The notes below the pieces were generated by a model, which worked only from the letters and a program-made list of their open reading frames with translations, did no database searches and was not told where the DNA came from. Positions 52,569 through 60,751 of a DNA stretch of 64,000 nucleotides are shown in pieces; the first letter of the stretch is position 1; every line of letters begins with the position of its first letter. A program made the position numbers and the translations under genes. Where the stretch lies: the NCBI GenBank assembly GCA_026014725.1, contig JAOZHV010000026.1, forward strand, positions 291,430 through 355,429. Direction: 5' to 3'. This DNA comes from Candidatus Bathyarchaeota archaeon. GTDB lineage: Archaea; Thermoproteota; Bathyarchaeia; Bathyarchaeales; Bathycorpusculaceae.

Positions 52569-53630
52569 ATGGCTACCAACACCCTATTTTGGATAGGAGA
52601 AAGCAAAAATCCAATCAAGAAGGATAGAAGCACAGATTTTGTAATGGATTCAGCAATTAACTATTACAATAAAGAAGAACCCGAATTAAGATACAAACCT
52701 GGCAAGTTGTTTTTAGATAATGGGGCATATACGGCGCAGATGACAGGGATGCAGCTTGAAGTGGAAAAGGTTATTTTCATACAAGAAGAGCTCGGGCCTG
52801 ATCTAACAATTCCCGTTGATTTTCCTTTCAGACCTGGAATGGGTGTCCCTCGAATGCAGAAACTTTGGGCTAAAACAGCAGAAAACGTTCTTTATTGGCA
52901 AAATTCAACTAATTTAAAAGGCAAATTAGTACCTGCGCTTCATGCATGGGACAAGAAATCTCTTGTTGAGAATCTTTCTTGGCTTCAAAAGAATGCTGAC
53001 GCTGATTATATTGCGCTTGGAAGTATTGTGAATCCTCAGTTTGAAGGGTATGAGGGCTTTTTTGGTGATAGGCAGCCGAGGAAAGAACTTGTAGACATGC
53101 TGTGTTTTGCTTTGGGTGCCATAGAGAAAAAGTCTGATTTTAGTGTTCATCTTATGGGTTTTGGGTCTTCGCCGTTAATGCTTCATCTAGGGTATTATTT
53201 GGGGATTAAAAGCACAGACTCGACTGGATATAGAAGGAAAGCCGCCTTTGGAAAAATAGTCTTGCCAGGTACGGGAGAAAGGTATGTCGGTGCAAGGACT
53301 AATGATTTTGGAGCTACAGCTCTCGATAACTCAAAAACTTACTCAAATGATATAGCACTACTTGAAAAATGCACTTGTCCTATTTGCTTAGAGAACAAGT
53401 ATAAACTTTGGACAGATTGGAAGGCTAGAGCAATCCATAATGAATATGTGATGAAGCAAGAAGCAAAAAAAGCTGAACGTTTCCTCTCAATGGGGATTGA
53501 AACCTACGAGAAATACTTAGATAATGTTGTTTTTGCCAAATCAGGATTAAAGTTTCTCTGGGAATATGCGAAGCTTCGGAGAAAATATTACCGTATTTCT
53601 CAACTTCTTTTTGAGGAGGACAGCACCTAA
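52569..53630 (+). CDS. dpdA: DpdA-like DNA/tRNA-guanine transglycosylase paralogue
   Basis: 353 aa, TGT-like barrel. Candidate catalytic Asp D50 in KLFLDNGAYT (TGT 'DSGGFQ' position) and nucleophile Asp D217 in GIKSTDSTG; zinc site CTCPIC (C268, C270, C273) with H290, the TGT CxCxxC...H pattern. It lacks the PUA-type extension of the archaeosine enzyme and is shorter, as for DpdA, which inserts preQ0-type bases into DNA. First gene of a seven-gene operon with helicase, DUF1998 and PLD genes. Confidence 0.72.
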   Translation: MATNTLFWIGESKNPIKKDRSTDFVMDSAINYYNKEEPELRYKPGKLFLDNGAYTAQMTGMQLEVEKVIFIQEELGPDLTIPVDFPFRPGMGVPRMQKLWAKTAENVLYWQNSTNLKGKLVPALHAWDKKSLVENLSWLQKNADADYIALGSIVNPQFEGYEGFFGDRQPRKELVDMLCFALGAIEKKSDFSVHLMGFGSSPLMLHLGYYLGIKSTDSTGYRRKAAFGKIVLPGTGERYVGARTNDFGATALDNSKTYSNDIALLEKCTCPICLENKYKLWTDWKARAIHNEYVMKQEAKKAERFLSMGIETYEKYLDNVVFAKSGLKFLWEYAKLRRKYYRISQLLFEEDST

Positions 53631-54866
53631 TTGAAACTAGTTTGTAGTGAACCACAGATATTTGGAAAAGCATTAGAGTGCGTCTCTAAATTTGTCGATA
53701 AGGTTCATTTTGACATTAATCAAAATGGCGTTCGGCTTCGAAGTGTAGACCCAGACGATTTTTGTTACATTGATTTACTCATGAAAAAAGGTTTTTTCGC
53801 AAACAATTTACAAGGGCAAATGAGTTTTGGAATCGATGTAAGTAAATTTTCCAAGTTCCTCCCGAGTGTGATATCTGCTGATGCTGTTTCACTTGACATT
53901 GATGCAAATGGGTTATCTTTTGAGGCTACAAAAAAATGGACTGCTCGTTTTAAAATTACTTTTCTTAACCAAGACCCATACAATCTTCCTGAACCAAAAA
54001 AGTTCAAGTACAGCGCATTAGCTGAAATCGAGCCTACCGAGTTTTCGAAACTTGTAAGCACAGCCGCCACAATTTCAAATGAAATAACCTTCACAATTGG
54101 TGTTGGAAAGTTTATTATAGGCAGTTCATTTGGGGACTATTCCTTCACCGGAGAGCCTTCAAAGTGTTTAGTTGTTAATAATGTTGAAAAAGAGGTTTCT
54201 TCCTCTGTAATTGCCAGCTACATAAAAACTCTTGGAACACTAATTAACAAGTGCTCCAAAGTATGCGTCAAGGTATCAGATAATACGCCTGTCCAACTTG
54301 ATTTGCAGTATGGCGATAATGGAGTTTTCTCTTTTGCTTTATCTCATAAACGTAAGAGCATGAACTTAAATAGTGTAACAGATAGGAACGGGACATCCCT
54401 TCCTAGATTGACTGTTACACGTCTTCCAGAATTCTTACTTTATTTAACTACATGCCCATCTGGAGAAGAGACAAAGTTACTGCAAGATGCTGGTTTGGAG
54501 ACTTCTGGCGGAGATTATAGTAGGATGGCTCAGGAGCTTGGGTTAGCAGTTCGTTCGGAAGGTAAATTGAGACTTACAAAAGAAGGAGAAGTGTTTACTA
54601 ATCTACTTCAGAATAATCAGGAGCAAGCTAAATGTTTCCTGCATGGACGAGCTTTCTCGAAAATAGCAGCTTACAAAGTTTTGGTTAACTCTCTCAAGGA
54701 GAAATCGCTTACACCCGAAGAATTGTTTGATGAAATAAATAGTCACCAAAAGAAAATAGCAGATTACCCTATAGATAAGCAGGACCTTTCTACGCTATTA
54801 GGTATAGCGATTTGGTGCGAAATAATTGATAAAAAATTAGCTTTGTACTATCTAAAGAGGGAATAA
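53631..54866 (+). CDS. PCNA-like sliding clamp fused to a C-terminal winged-helix-like domain
   Basis: 411 aa, TTG start directly after the previous stop, with GAGGAGG 15 bases ahead. Residues 1-240 follow PCNA: FGKALECVSKFVDKVHFDI, NGVRLRSVDPDDFCYIDL, FGIDVSKFSKFL, then a second clamp half ending VQLDLQYGDNGVFSFALS. Residues ~255-411 add a helical region with LGLAVRSEGKLRLTKEGEVF (winged-helix-like). Archaeal PCNAs are ~245 aa and stand alone; a fused copy in a defence-type operon is unusual. Confidence 0.72.
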   Translation: MKLVCSEPQIFGKALECVSKFVDKVHFDINQNGVRLRSVDPDDFCYIDLLMKKGFFANNLQGQMSFGIDVSKFSKFLPSVISADAVSLDIDANGLSFEATKKWTARFKITFLNQDPYNLPEPKKFKYSALAEIEPTEFSKLVSTAATISNEITFTIGVGKFIIGSSFGDYSFTGEPSKCLVVNNVEKEVSSSVIASYIKTLGTLINKCSKVCVKVSDNTPVQLDLQYGDNGVFSFALSHKRKSMNLNSVTDRNGTSLPRLTVTRLPEFLLYLTTCPSGEETKLLQDAGLETSGGDYSRMAQELGLAVRSEGKLRLTKEGEVFTNLLQNNQEQAKCFLHGRAFSKIAAYKVLVNSLKEKSLTPEELFDEINSHQKKIADYPIDKQDLSTLLGIAIWCEIIDKKLALYYLKRE

Positions 54867-54870
54867 TAGG

Positions 54871-57264
54871 ATGAGTAGTGCAGAAGTATATGGGCTGAAG
54901 GACAACCCATTTGAACCAACGGGCGCAGCTGTTGATAAATATCCTTTTGTACCGCCTGCAAACTTCCCAATGTTAGAGCAAAAAATCATAGAGGCAGGTG
55001 TTGAAAGGAAACTCTATGCGTTGTTGGTTAATAGTCCCCATGGAGCAGGTAAAAGTACCACAATGGAGTATCTAAAAAAGAAAGCGTCTAATGGCGGTTA
55101 CCTTTCATATCGGGCGCCTGTCCTGTTGACTAGACTTGCAAATTTATCCATTGAAGACTTCGTCAGAGATGTTCTAAAAGAAGCAACCCCTTTTGGCAAA
55201 TTGTCGCCAATAGTACCTTCAAAATTTGGAACGACTCCGTCTATGCTTAGAAAGGCACTTGTTGAAACGCTATCACCGATTGCGACAAAACACAAACTAA
55301 TGCTTTGGATTGTTGATGAATTCGATATTCTGGCAGACCAGCCAGAAAAAGAACAGAGGAGTTTTCTCCAATTTCTAAGAGATGTCGTCGATGATCTTGC
55401 GAAGGTAAACGCACCTATCGCCTTCATAATGTCACATACCAAGTATTCATCGAGACAATTTGAAGCTAACTTATCTAAGCAGCATGAACCTTTTAGAAGC
55501 AGGCTTGTTGCTTCGTTACCTCTATCTTATAGTTTTCCAGAGGTAAAAAAGATAGTTTTTGAAAGACTTAGAAGCGTTTCAATTTCTACACGGCAAGAAG
55601 ATGACATCTCTCCATTCTCAGAAGAAGCATTGAAAGCTCTCTATGATTTAATTCTGGCAGTTAGAGGAACAGAGAGTCTCGATAACTTTCGGGTTTTCGA
55701 GCGAATATGCCATTTTGCCCTCATCGAAGGCGCAAAAAAAGGGATGAAAACGATCGAAAAGACGCTTGTTCAAGAGCTTTTTAAGGAGTATGGTCTTAAA
55801 GAACTGCCAATTAGAGAAGGGCGCAATCTTTCGATTAAAACGTCTCAAGAGATTGTTAACCTTAAGACAAGCGATTTTATGCAAAAACACGAGGCGATTT
55901 TACAAGGCGTAGTGAAAGGTATCAGACGCACTAAGTCTTTTGGAGACGAATGCATTAAGAATGTAGAGACCTCATTCTTGGGTTGTGTCAATGAAGGCAT
56001 CGTTGGAATGAGTTCCTTATCTGCAAATATTATATTGGCTGACAGGTCGATTAGAGTCTTTTTGGTGTTAGCCAGCAGTAAAGAAGGAATACTTCAAGTC
56101 ACAGAAATAAATGCCATCATGCAAGAGCTTAAGCCTCTAATTAGAGATTTGGAGGTCTATTCACACAAGATTATTCTTGCATATGTTTCAAGCATACAAA
56201 TTCCCAATCTTTCAAGAGGTGATTTCGATCAAGTTATCTGGATTCGGGATGCGTTAGCCGAGGATCTTATGGGTCTTAGCGCTGGAGTTGAAGAGGATGT
56301 TGGAGTTCTAATAAAATCTTTTGAAAGCGATATTGCTCCAGTATTAGGCCAACTCATTATAAGAGAAACTACGGATATAACAGCACAACTTTCTGCTCAA
56401 ACAATGGAAATTATACAAACGCTTTTTGTTATTTCTGCTAGTGGAGAAGTGTGTACAAAAGAAGCCCTGAGACAGGATCATAAAAGGCTTTTTATGCGAA
56501 AAACAAAGCTTCCTGAGTCGTATGTTGTAGAAGCTATTCAATCAGGATTTATAAAAGAGCAAGCAAATCAATTAGAGCCAACGGTACCTAAAGCTCACAA
56601 CTTTCTATTAGATTTACTTGAGAAAGGTCCTTTAGATTACTCCTTTGTGGTTAAGAAGCTTGGAGTTGCCGGCGAAGCGATTATCAAGTCAGCTATTGAC
56701 TTTGGCTTAGTGTACCTTGATGGAGGCAAGTTATCGAAACGCAGGTTTGCAGAATATGAAAACAGTGTAAAATCAAGCTTGGACTTTCTCCGAACTTATA
56801 ATCAAAATGCTGTTATTAGAGAAAGTGAAATAGGTCAGCTAATCGAATGGCTCGTTTCAGCCTACGACCAAAAGAAAACAGAACAATCCTATGCGCTCTA
56901 CATAATTCTTTCAACTATCCAAAAGCTGTCTTCTTCAATTCAAGCTGAGATTACAAAATATCGACAGACACAAGTAACCAAGCCCAGTCCACTTTCGGGT
57001 GCTCAAGTAGCACCACCAATTGATGTACACTCAAGTGTTGTTTCAGTGCCTTCATCAACTATTTCAGCATCTACTAGCCTTGAACTCCCGCAACCTATGG
57101 GTCAACTAATAGATGATATCATATTAACCACACTGAGAAAAACTGGACCATTACTGCTTCAAGAATTGGATGTTAAAGTAAAAGAACAAGGATACCAACA
57201 AGATGTAAAACCTGCTGTACTTCGACTCATATATAGTGGAAAACTAAAAGTCTCCTCTGGGTAA
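54871..57264 (+). CDS. Large AAA+ ATPase with C-terminal extension
   Basis: 797 aa. Opens VYGLKDNPFEPTG, an NPF-type lead of ORC/ExeA-like ATPases. Walker A reads NSPHGAGKST (residues ~54-63), Walker B LMLWIVDEFD (~143-152), with sensor-like FIMSHTKYSSRQFE. Residues ~330-520 form a second domain, and the C-terminal third shows repeated small helical units (SAQTMEIIQTLFVISASGEV; DIILTTLRKTGPLLLQELD) like winged helices. Four bases after the clamp gene. Probably loads or powers the complex. Confidence 0.72.
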   Translation: MSSAEVYGLKDNPFEPTGAAVDKYPFVPPANFPMLEQKIIEAGVERKLYALLVNSPHGAGKSTTMEYLKKKASNGGYLSYRAPVLLTRLANLSIEDFVRDVLKEATPFGKLSPIVPSKFGTTPSMLRKALVETLSPIATKHKLMLWIVDEFDILADQPEKEQRSFLQFLRDVVDDLAKVNAPIAFIMSHTKYSSRQFEANLSKQHEPFRSRLVASLPLSYSFPEVKKIVFERLRSVSISTRQEDDISPFSEEALKALYDLILAVRGTESLDNFRVFERICHFALIEGAKKGMKTIEKTLVQELFKEYGLKELPIREGRNLSIKTSQEIVNLKTSDFMQKHEAILQGVVKGIRRTKSFGDECIKNVETSFLGCVNEGIVGMSSLSANIILADRSIRVFLVLASSKEGILQVTEINAIMQELKPLIRDLEVYSHKIILAYVSSIQIPNLSRGDFDQVIWIRDALAEDLMGLSAGVEEDVGVLIKSFESDIAPVLGQLIIRETTDITAQLSAQTMEIIQTLFVISASGEVCTKEALRQDHKRLFMRKTKLPESYVVEAIQSGFIKEQANQLEPTVPKAHNFLLDLLEKGPLDYSFVVKKLGVAGEAIIKSAIDFGLVYLDGGKLSKRRFAEYENSVKSSLDFLRTYNQNAVIRESEIGQLIEWLVSAYDQKKTEQSYALYIILSTIQKLSSSIQAEITKYRQTQVTKPSPLSGAQVAPPIDVHSSVVSVPSSTISASTSLELPQPMGQLIDDIILTTLRKTGPLLLQELDVKVKEQGYQQDVKPAVLRLIYSGKLKVSSG

Positions 57265-57273
57265 GGCGATAGC

Positions 57274-58248
57274 TTGAAAGAAAGAACCTATCCTCGAGTA
57301 GACCTCAACAAGGTCAGTAATTGGCTTTCCGTCCTTTCCTCATATAGTTTGCCCTTAACTGAGATTAGTTCTAGGAAACTAAATGAAAAAGAAAATAAAA
57401 AACAATTATCTGGCGACCTGAAACAAAAAATCACAACTTGGAAAAAAAATAAAGGCATAGCTGACCAAGATGATTTGGAATACAAATACTTTTTGGAAGG
57501 AATTGAAGTCTTACTGAATAGGCCTCTTGAAAAGGAAGATTTAGACGTACCGTTGCTTCACGATTTAACTATCGGTGAGATAGTAGGGTATGAACTAACG
57601 AGAAAAAAAAATTATTATTTATCAAAGTTCGGGTACAGACTATTTACATATTGGAATCTGAAACAACACAATCTTTATGAGGCGATGCTCTTTTGGCTAA
57701 TAATCAGGTCCAAAAGCTTCGATCCTCTTTTACAAAAAATCATTTCTGATCCACGCATTTACAATAATGGTCTTCAAGATAATCTGATACCAAGTAGAGA
57801 TGGTATTTCTAGGGTGCTCGTACAAAAATGGTTGCAATATTTTTCTTTAATTAAAAATCATAAACTTGACGAATCGAGACTTTCAATTTTTCTCTTATAT
57901 TCTCTTATTTTCGAAATAAATGAAATAGTTGAAAATCGAGGGCCTTCCAAGTTTTATGTTGAAGAGTTATGTGAGCTTGTTTCCGAAAGATTCTCAATCA
58001 GTTTAACAGTTATTGACTGGAGTGTTATGCTAGAATGGTTATATTCCAATGTAGGTCGCCAGGCTATGGTTGGATTTCCATCAGGAAGAGGTCATAAAGG
58101 TTTACCATCAAAACCAAGCGTACAGATTCTCGAGATAAACACTGTAATTCCGCTTTTACTTCTAAACGAAATTCAATTTTTTGAAGTAAAGAAGTCTATT
58201 CTCTTTGGGGGTCTTTATGAGCACAAACTTGACGAAAGAAGAGAGTGA
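57274..58248 (+). CDS. Unknown helical protein of the defence-like operon
   Basis: 324 aa, TTG start. Mostly helical and Lys/Leu/Ile-rich; it ends with AMVGFPSGRGHKGLPSKPSVQILEIN, a Gly-rich loop followed by a strand. No catalytic motif recognised. Its end overlaps the helicase start by about 30 bp, so it is an integral, translationally coupled part of the operon. Confidence 0.6.
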   Translation: MKERTYPRVDLNKVSNWLSVLSSYSLPLTEISSRKLNEKENKKQLSGDLKQKITTWKKNKGIADQDDLEYKYFLEGIEVLLNRPLEKEDLDVPLLHDLTIGEIVGYELTRKKNYYLSKFGYRLFTYWNLKQHNLYEAMLFWLIIRSKSFDPLLQKIISDPRIYNNGLQDNLIPSRDGISRVLVQKWLQYFSLIKNHKLDESRLSIFLLYSLIFEINEIVENRGPSKFYVEELCELVSERFSISLTVIDWSVMLEWLYSNVGRQAMVGFPSGRGHKGLPSKPSVQILEINTVIPLLLLNEIQFFEVKKSILFGGLYEHKLDERRE

Positions 58249-60751
58249 TTTTCTTAGAACCGTAGAGAGCATTGAAGCTGTCAGAATTGCGCATGGAGAA
58301 TATGATGAATTTGTCCCTCTGGATGTGATATGTTCTAAGTTGGGTATCGACGAATCTCAAGGCTTTCTTATTGCTTCCACTCTGGCTAGTAGACGGCTTC
58401 TGCTTCTAGATGTTTCTACAGGACAAAATTTGGTGAAGAGCAAGGTTGGCCACATTATCAAAGCACTATATCATACTACGACCAGCATTCGCGGAAGTTT
58501 CGTGAGAGATGTTTCAGACTTAAAATACGTACGTTTCACTAAACAGATACCTCAAAAGACTATACCTTTGGATAAAAGAGAAACCATAGACGCCCTTGTG
58601 GAACTCATGAACTTGGAGTTTGGTACCGAGCGAGATTTAATTGAAAAAGTGTTGATTGCTTTGGCTGGCCGATTTGCAAAGTTGAGCGGCTTCCAACTTT
58701 TGTCTACTAAGAGCATCCTATCAATGCTGGCAAGCAAGTCTAAGAACAATTCCCTTGTTATTGTCGCTGAAACTGGTGCAGGTAAATCGTTGTCATATCA
58801 ACTACCATTGCTTTTATGGACATTAATTAAAAAAAATAGAGCTTACCAAGTGGATCCAGCAAAGCAAGCAACCCCGACGGTAAACCTCACAGCATTACTT
58901 TTGTTTCCGAGAAATGTCCTTGCAGAGGATCAATATGGTGAATTGATGGAACTAACTGATCGGTTAAATGGCGCAATCAATTCGATGATGATACCGACAA
59001 AACTGAAAGCATTTCTCAAAATAAAAATTGAAAAAGACTTTGGAGGAGTTAACGCCGCAGAAAGAGAGAAAATCTATCAGAGCCACCCTGACATAATCGT
59101 GACAAATCCAGACACATTAAAGAGGAGATTAATGAACCCTCTCGCTTCGACTCTTTACAAAACAGGGATTGATTTTGTTCTATATGATGAAATTCATCTT
59201 TATTATGGTCTTCACGGCGCCAATGTTGCATCACTGAATTCGCGTCTTCAAAATCTTCTGCCTAAATTGCCAGTCTTTGTTGGAATGTCTGCAACAATAG
59301 CTAATCCTCAAAAGCATTGCCAAAAGTTATTTTCCATTAGTCAGCAGCCTGACCTCATTTCGGACAGAAACGATTACTTGGTTGATCATGTAACAGAGCA
59401 TGATGTTATCATTAAACCGAGAGCAGGTAGATCAACATTAGGTGTTTGCACCGATTTGACATCTTCTCTTTTGCACAACAGACGTGAAGATACATCGCAA
59501 GCACATAATTTAAGCAATGAACTGCGCCCTAAGACGTTATGCTTTGTGGATTCGCTTGACCTTGTTGGTCGATGGGTATCTTTTCAGAGAAACTATGAAC
59601 TCTATGAACAGTTTGATGCTGTGAAGACGCAATTTAGACGAGAGTACCCAATTCATTTTGCGCCTCTATCAGAAGCTGACGCCCAGCAACAAGCAACATG
59701 TCTACAATGCAAATCAAGCAGTCTCGTAATTGCTACACAGTGTACTGAATATTTAGAAGGAAGATGTTGGTGGTTTTCTCAAGACAACGCTAATATCATG
59801 AGATGGAGACGAATTCCAAATGGAACAACCCCTGATGATAATATCCGAGTTAGGAGATTGACAAGTCAAGAAGTTGACCGCTCACAACTTAGTGATATTT
59901 ACGGTCTATTTATCGATAATCATATAGACCCGCGAGGATTGCCTATCGACGCACTTATTGCGACATCTGTTTTGGAGGTGGGTGTAGATTTCAGAGGGAT
60001 TCAAGAAGTAATAATGTATGGCGAAATAAGATCACCTTCAAGTTATAAACAAAAGGCAGGACGTGGCGCAAGGGAAGGAAACTTGAGCGAAGGACTTTTT
60101 ATAATGACGATTATCCCATTTTCGCCATTGGCGAACTTCTATTATAGACATTTTCACAGATTGGTTTTTCCATCATTATCTCCTCTACCGCTTGAACCCA
60201 GAAATCCAGACATAGTTCGTTCACACGCTTTTTGCTCTATCTTCGATTTCTTAGCCATAAATGGAGTGGATGTCTTTAACATACTTGGTGCAAAGTATGA
60301 TCTCAAACAAATCGAAGACAACTTCGTGCAAGCATTAGGAATTCTTAATTCCCAAAAGAAAGATGTGAACAGTTTTGTGTCTTCCTATCTAGTCCGATTA
60401 GGCTATCATTTAAGCCAAATCAGTGACATTGTCCAAACAGCTCTCGATAATGCAATATGCGTTTTATCCTTCCTATCCTCGAATTACACAATTGGAGGAG
60501 AGACTAAGAAATTGATAATTTGGTTATTCCAAGCTTTTAGAGACATGAACATAATGGCAACATTAGAAGACGAATTCAAAGCTAACTTGGAAAAATACGA
60601 AAAGGATTTGAAGCTTCTTACCGAATCAAAGGACGCCACAATGACGGCGGCTACAAATCTTCAAGCCGTTTTGAACAAACTCGGAAAGGACTATTCTAAT
60701 GAGTTAAACAACCTAAAGGAACTGCTCTCAAAAATAGGCGGATCGCTATGA
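58217..60751 (+). CDS. DExH-box superfamily 2 helicase (DrmA/DpdJ-like)
   Basis: 844 aa from ATG 58217, preceded by GGGGG at five bases. Motif I AETGAGKS (~184-191), Ia LLFPRNVLAEDQ, Ib IIVTNPDTL, II DEIH (~324-327), III MSATI, V SVLEVGVDFRGI and VI KQKAGRGAREGN. A cysteine cluster (CLQCKSS...QCTEYLEGRC) sits between the RecA lobes and the C-terminus is coiled-coil. Its pairing with DUF1998 and PLD genes matches the DISARM DrmA-DrmB-DrmC set. Confidence 0.8.
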   Translation: MSTNLTKEESDFLRTVESIEAVRIAHGEYDEFVPLDVICSKLGIDESQGFLIASTLASRRLLLLDVSTGQNLVKSKVGHIIKALYHTTTSIRGSFVRDVSDLKYVRFTKQIPQKTIPLDKRETIDALVELMNLEFGTERDLIEKVLIALAGRFAKLSGFQLLSTKSILSMLASKSKNNSLVIVAETGAGKSLSYQLPLLLWTLIKKNRAYQVDPAKQATPTVNLTALLLFPRNVLAEDQYGELMELTDRLNGAINSMMIPTKLKAFLKIKIEKDFGGVNAAEREKIYQSHPDIIVTNPDTLKRRLMNPLASTLYKTGIDFVLYDEIHLYYGLHGANVASLNSRLQNLLPKLPVFVGMSATIANPQKHCQKLFSISQQPDLISDRNDYLVDHVTEHDVIIKPRAGRSTLGVCTDLTSSLLHNRREDTSQAHNLSNELRPKTLCFVDSLDLVGRWVSFQRNYELYEQFDAVKTQFRREYPIHFAPLSEADAQQQATCLQCKSSSLVIATQCTEYLEGRCWWFSQDNANIMRWRRIPNGTTPDDNIRVRRLTSQEVDRSQLSDIYGLFIDNHIDPRGLPIDALIATSVLEVGVDFRGIQEVIMYGEIRSPSSYKQKAGRGAREGNLSEGLFIMTIIPFSPLANFYYRHFHRLVFPSLSPLPLEPRNPDIVRSHAFCSIFDFLAINGVDVFNILGAKYDLKQIEDNFVQALGILNSQKKDVNSFVSSYLVRLGYHLSQISDIVQTALDNAICVLSFLSSNYTIGGETKKLIIWLFQAFRDMNIMATLEDEFKANLEKYEKDLKLLTESKDATMTAATNLQAVLNKLGKDYSNELNNLKELLSKIGGSL

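Noticed and set aside
52569..53630. Archaeosine tRNA-guanine transglycosylase (TgtA)
   Set aside because: The protein is much shorter, lacks the C-terminal PUA-type part and lies in a mobile island with helicase and PLD genes; DpdA-like fits better, though the substrate is not proven.
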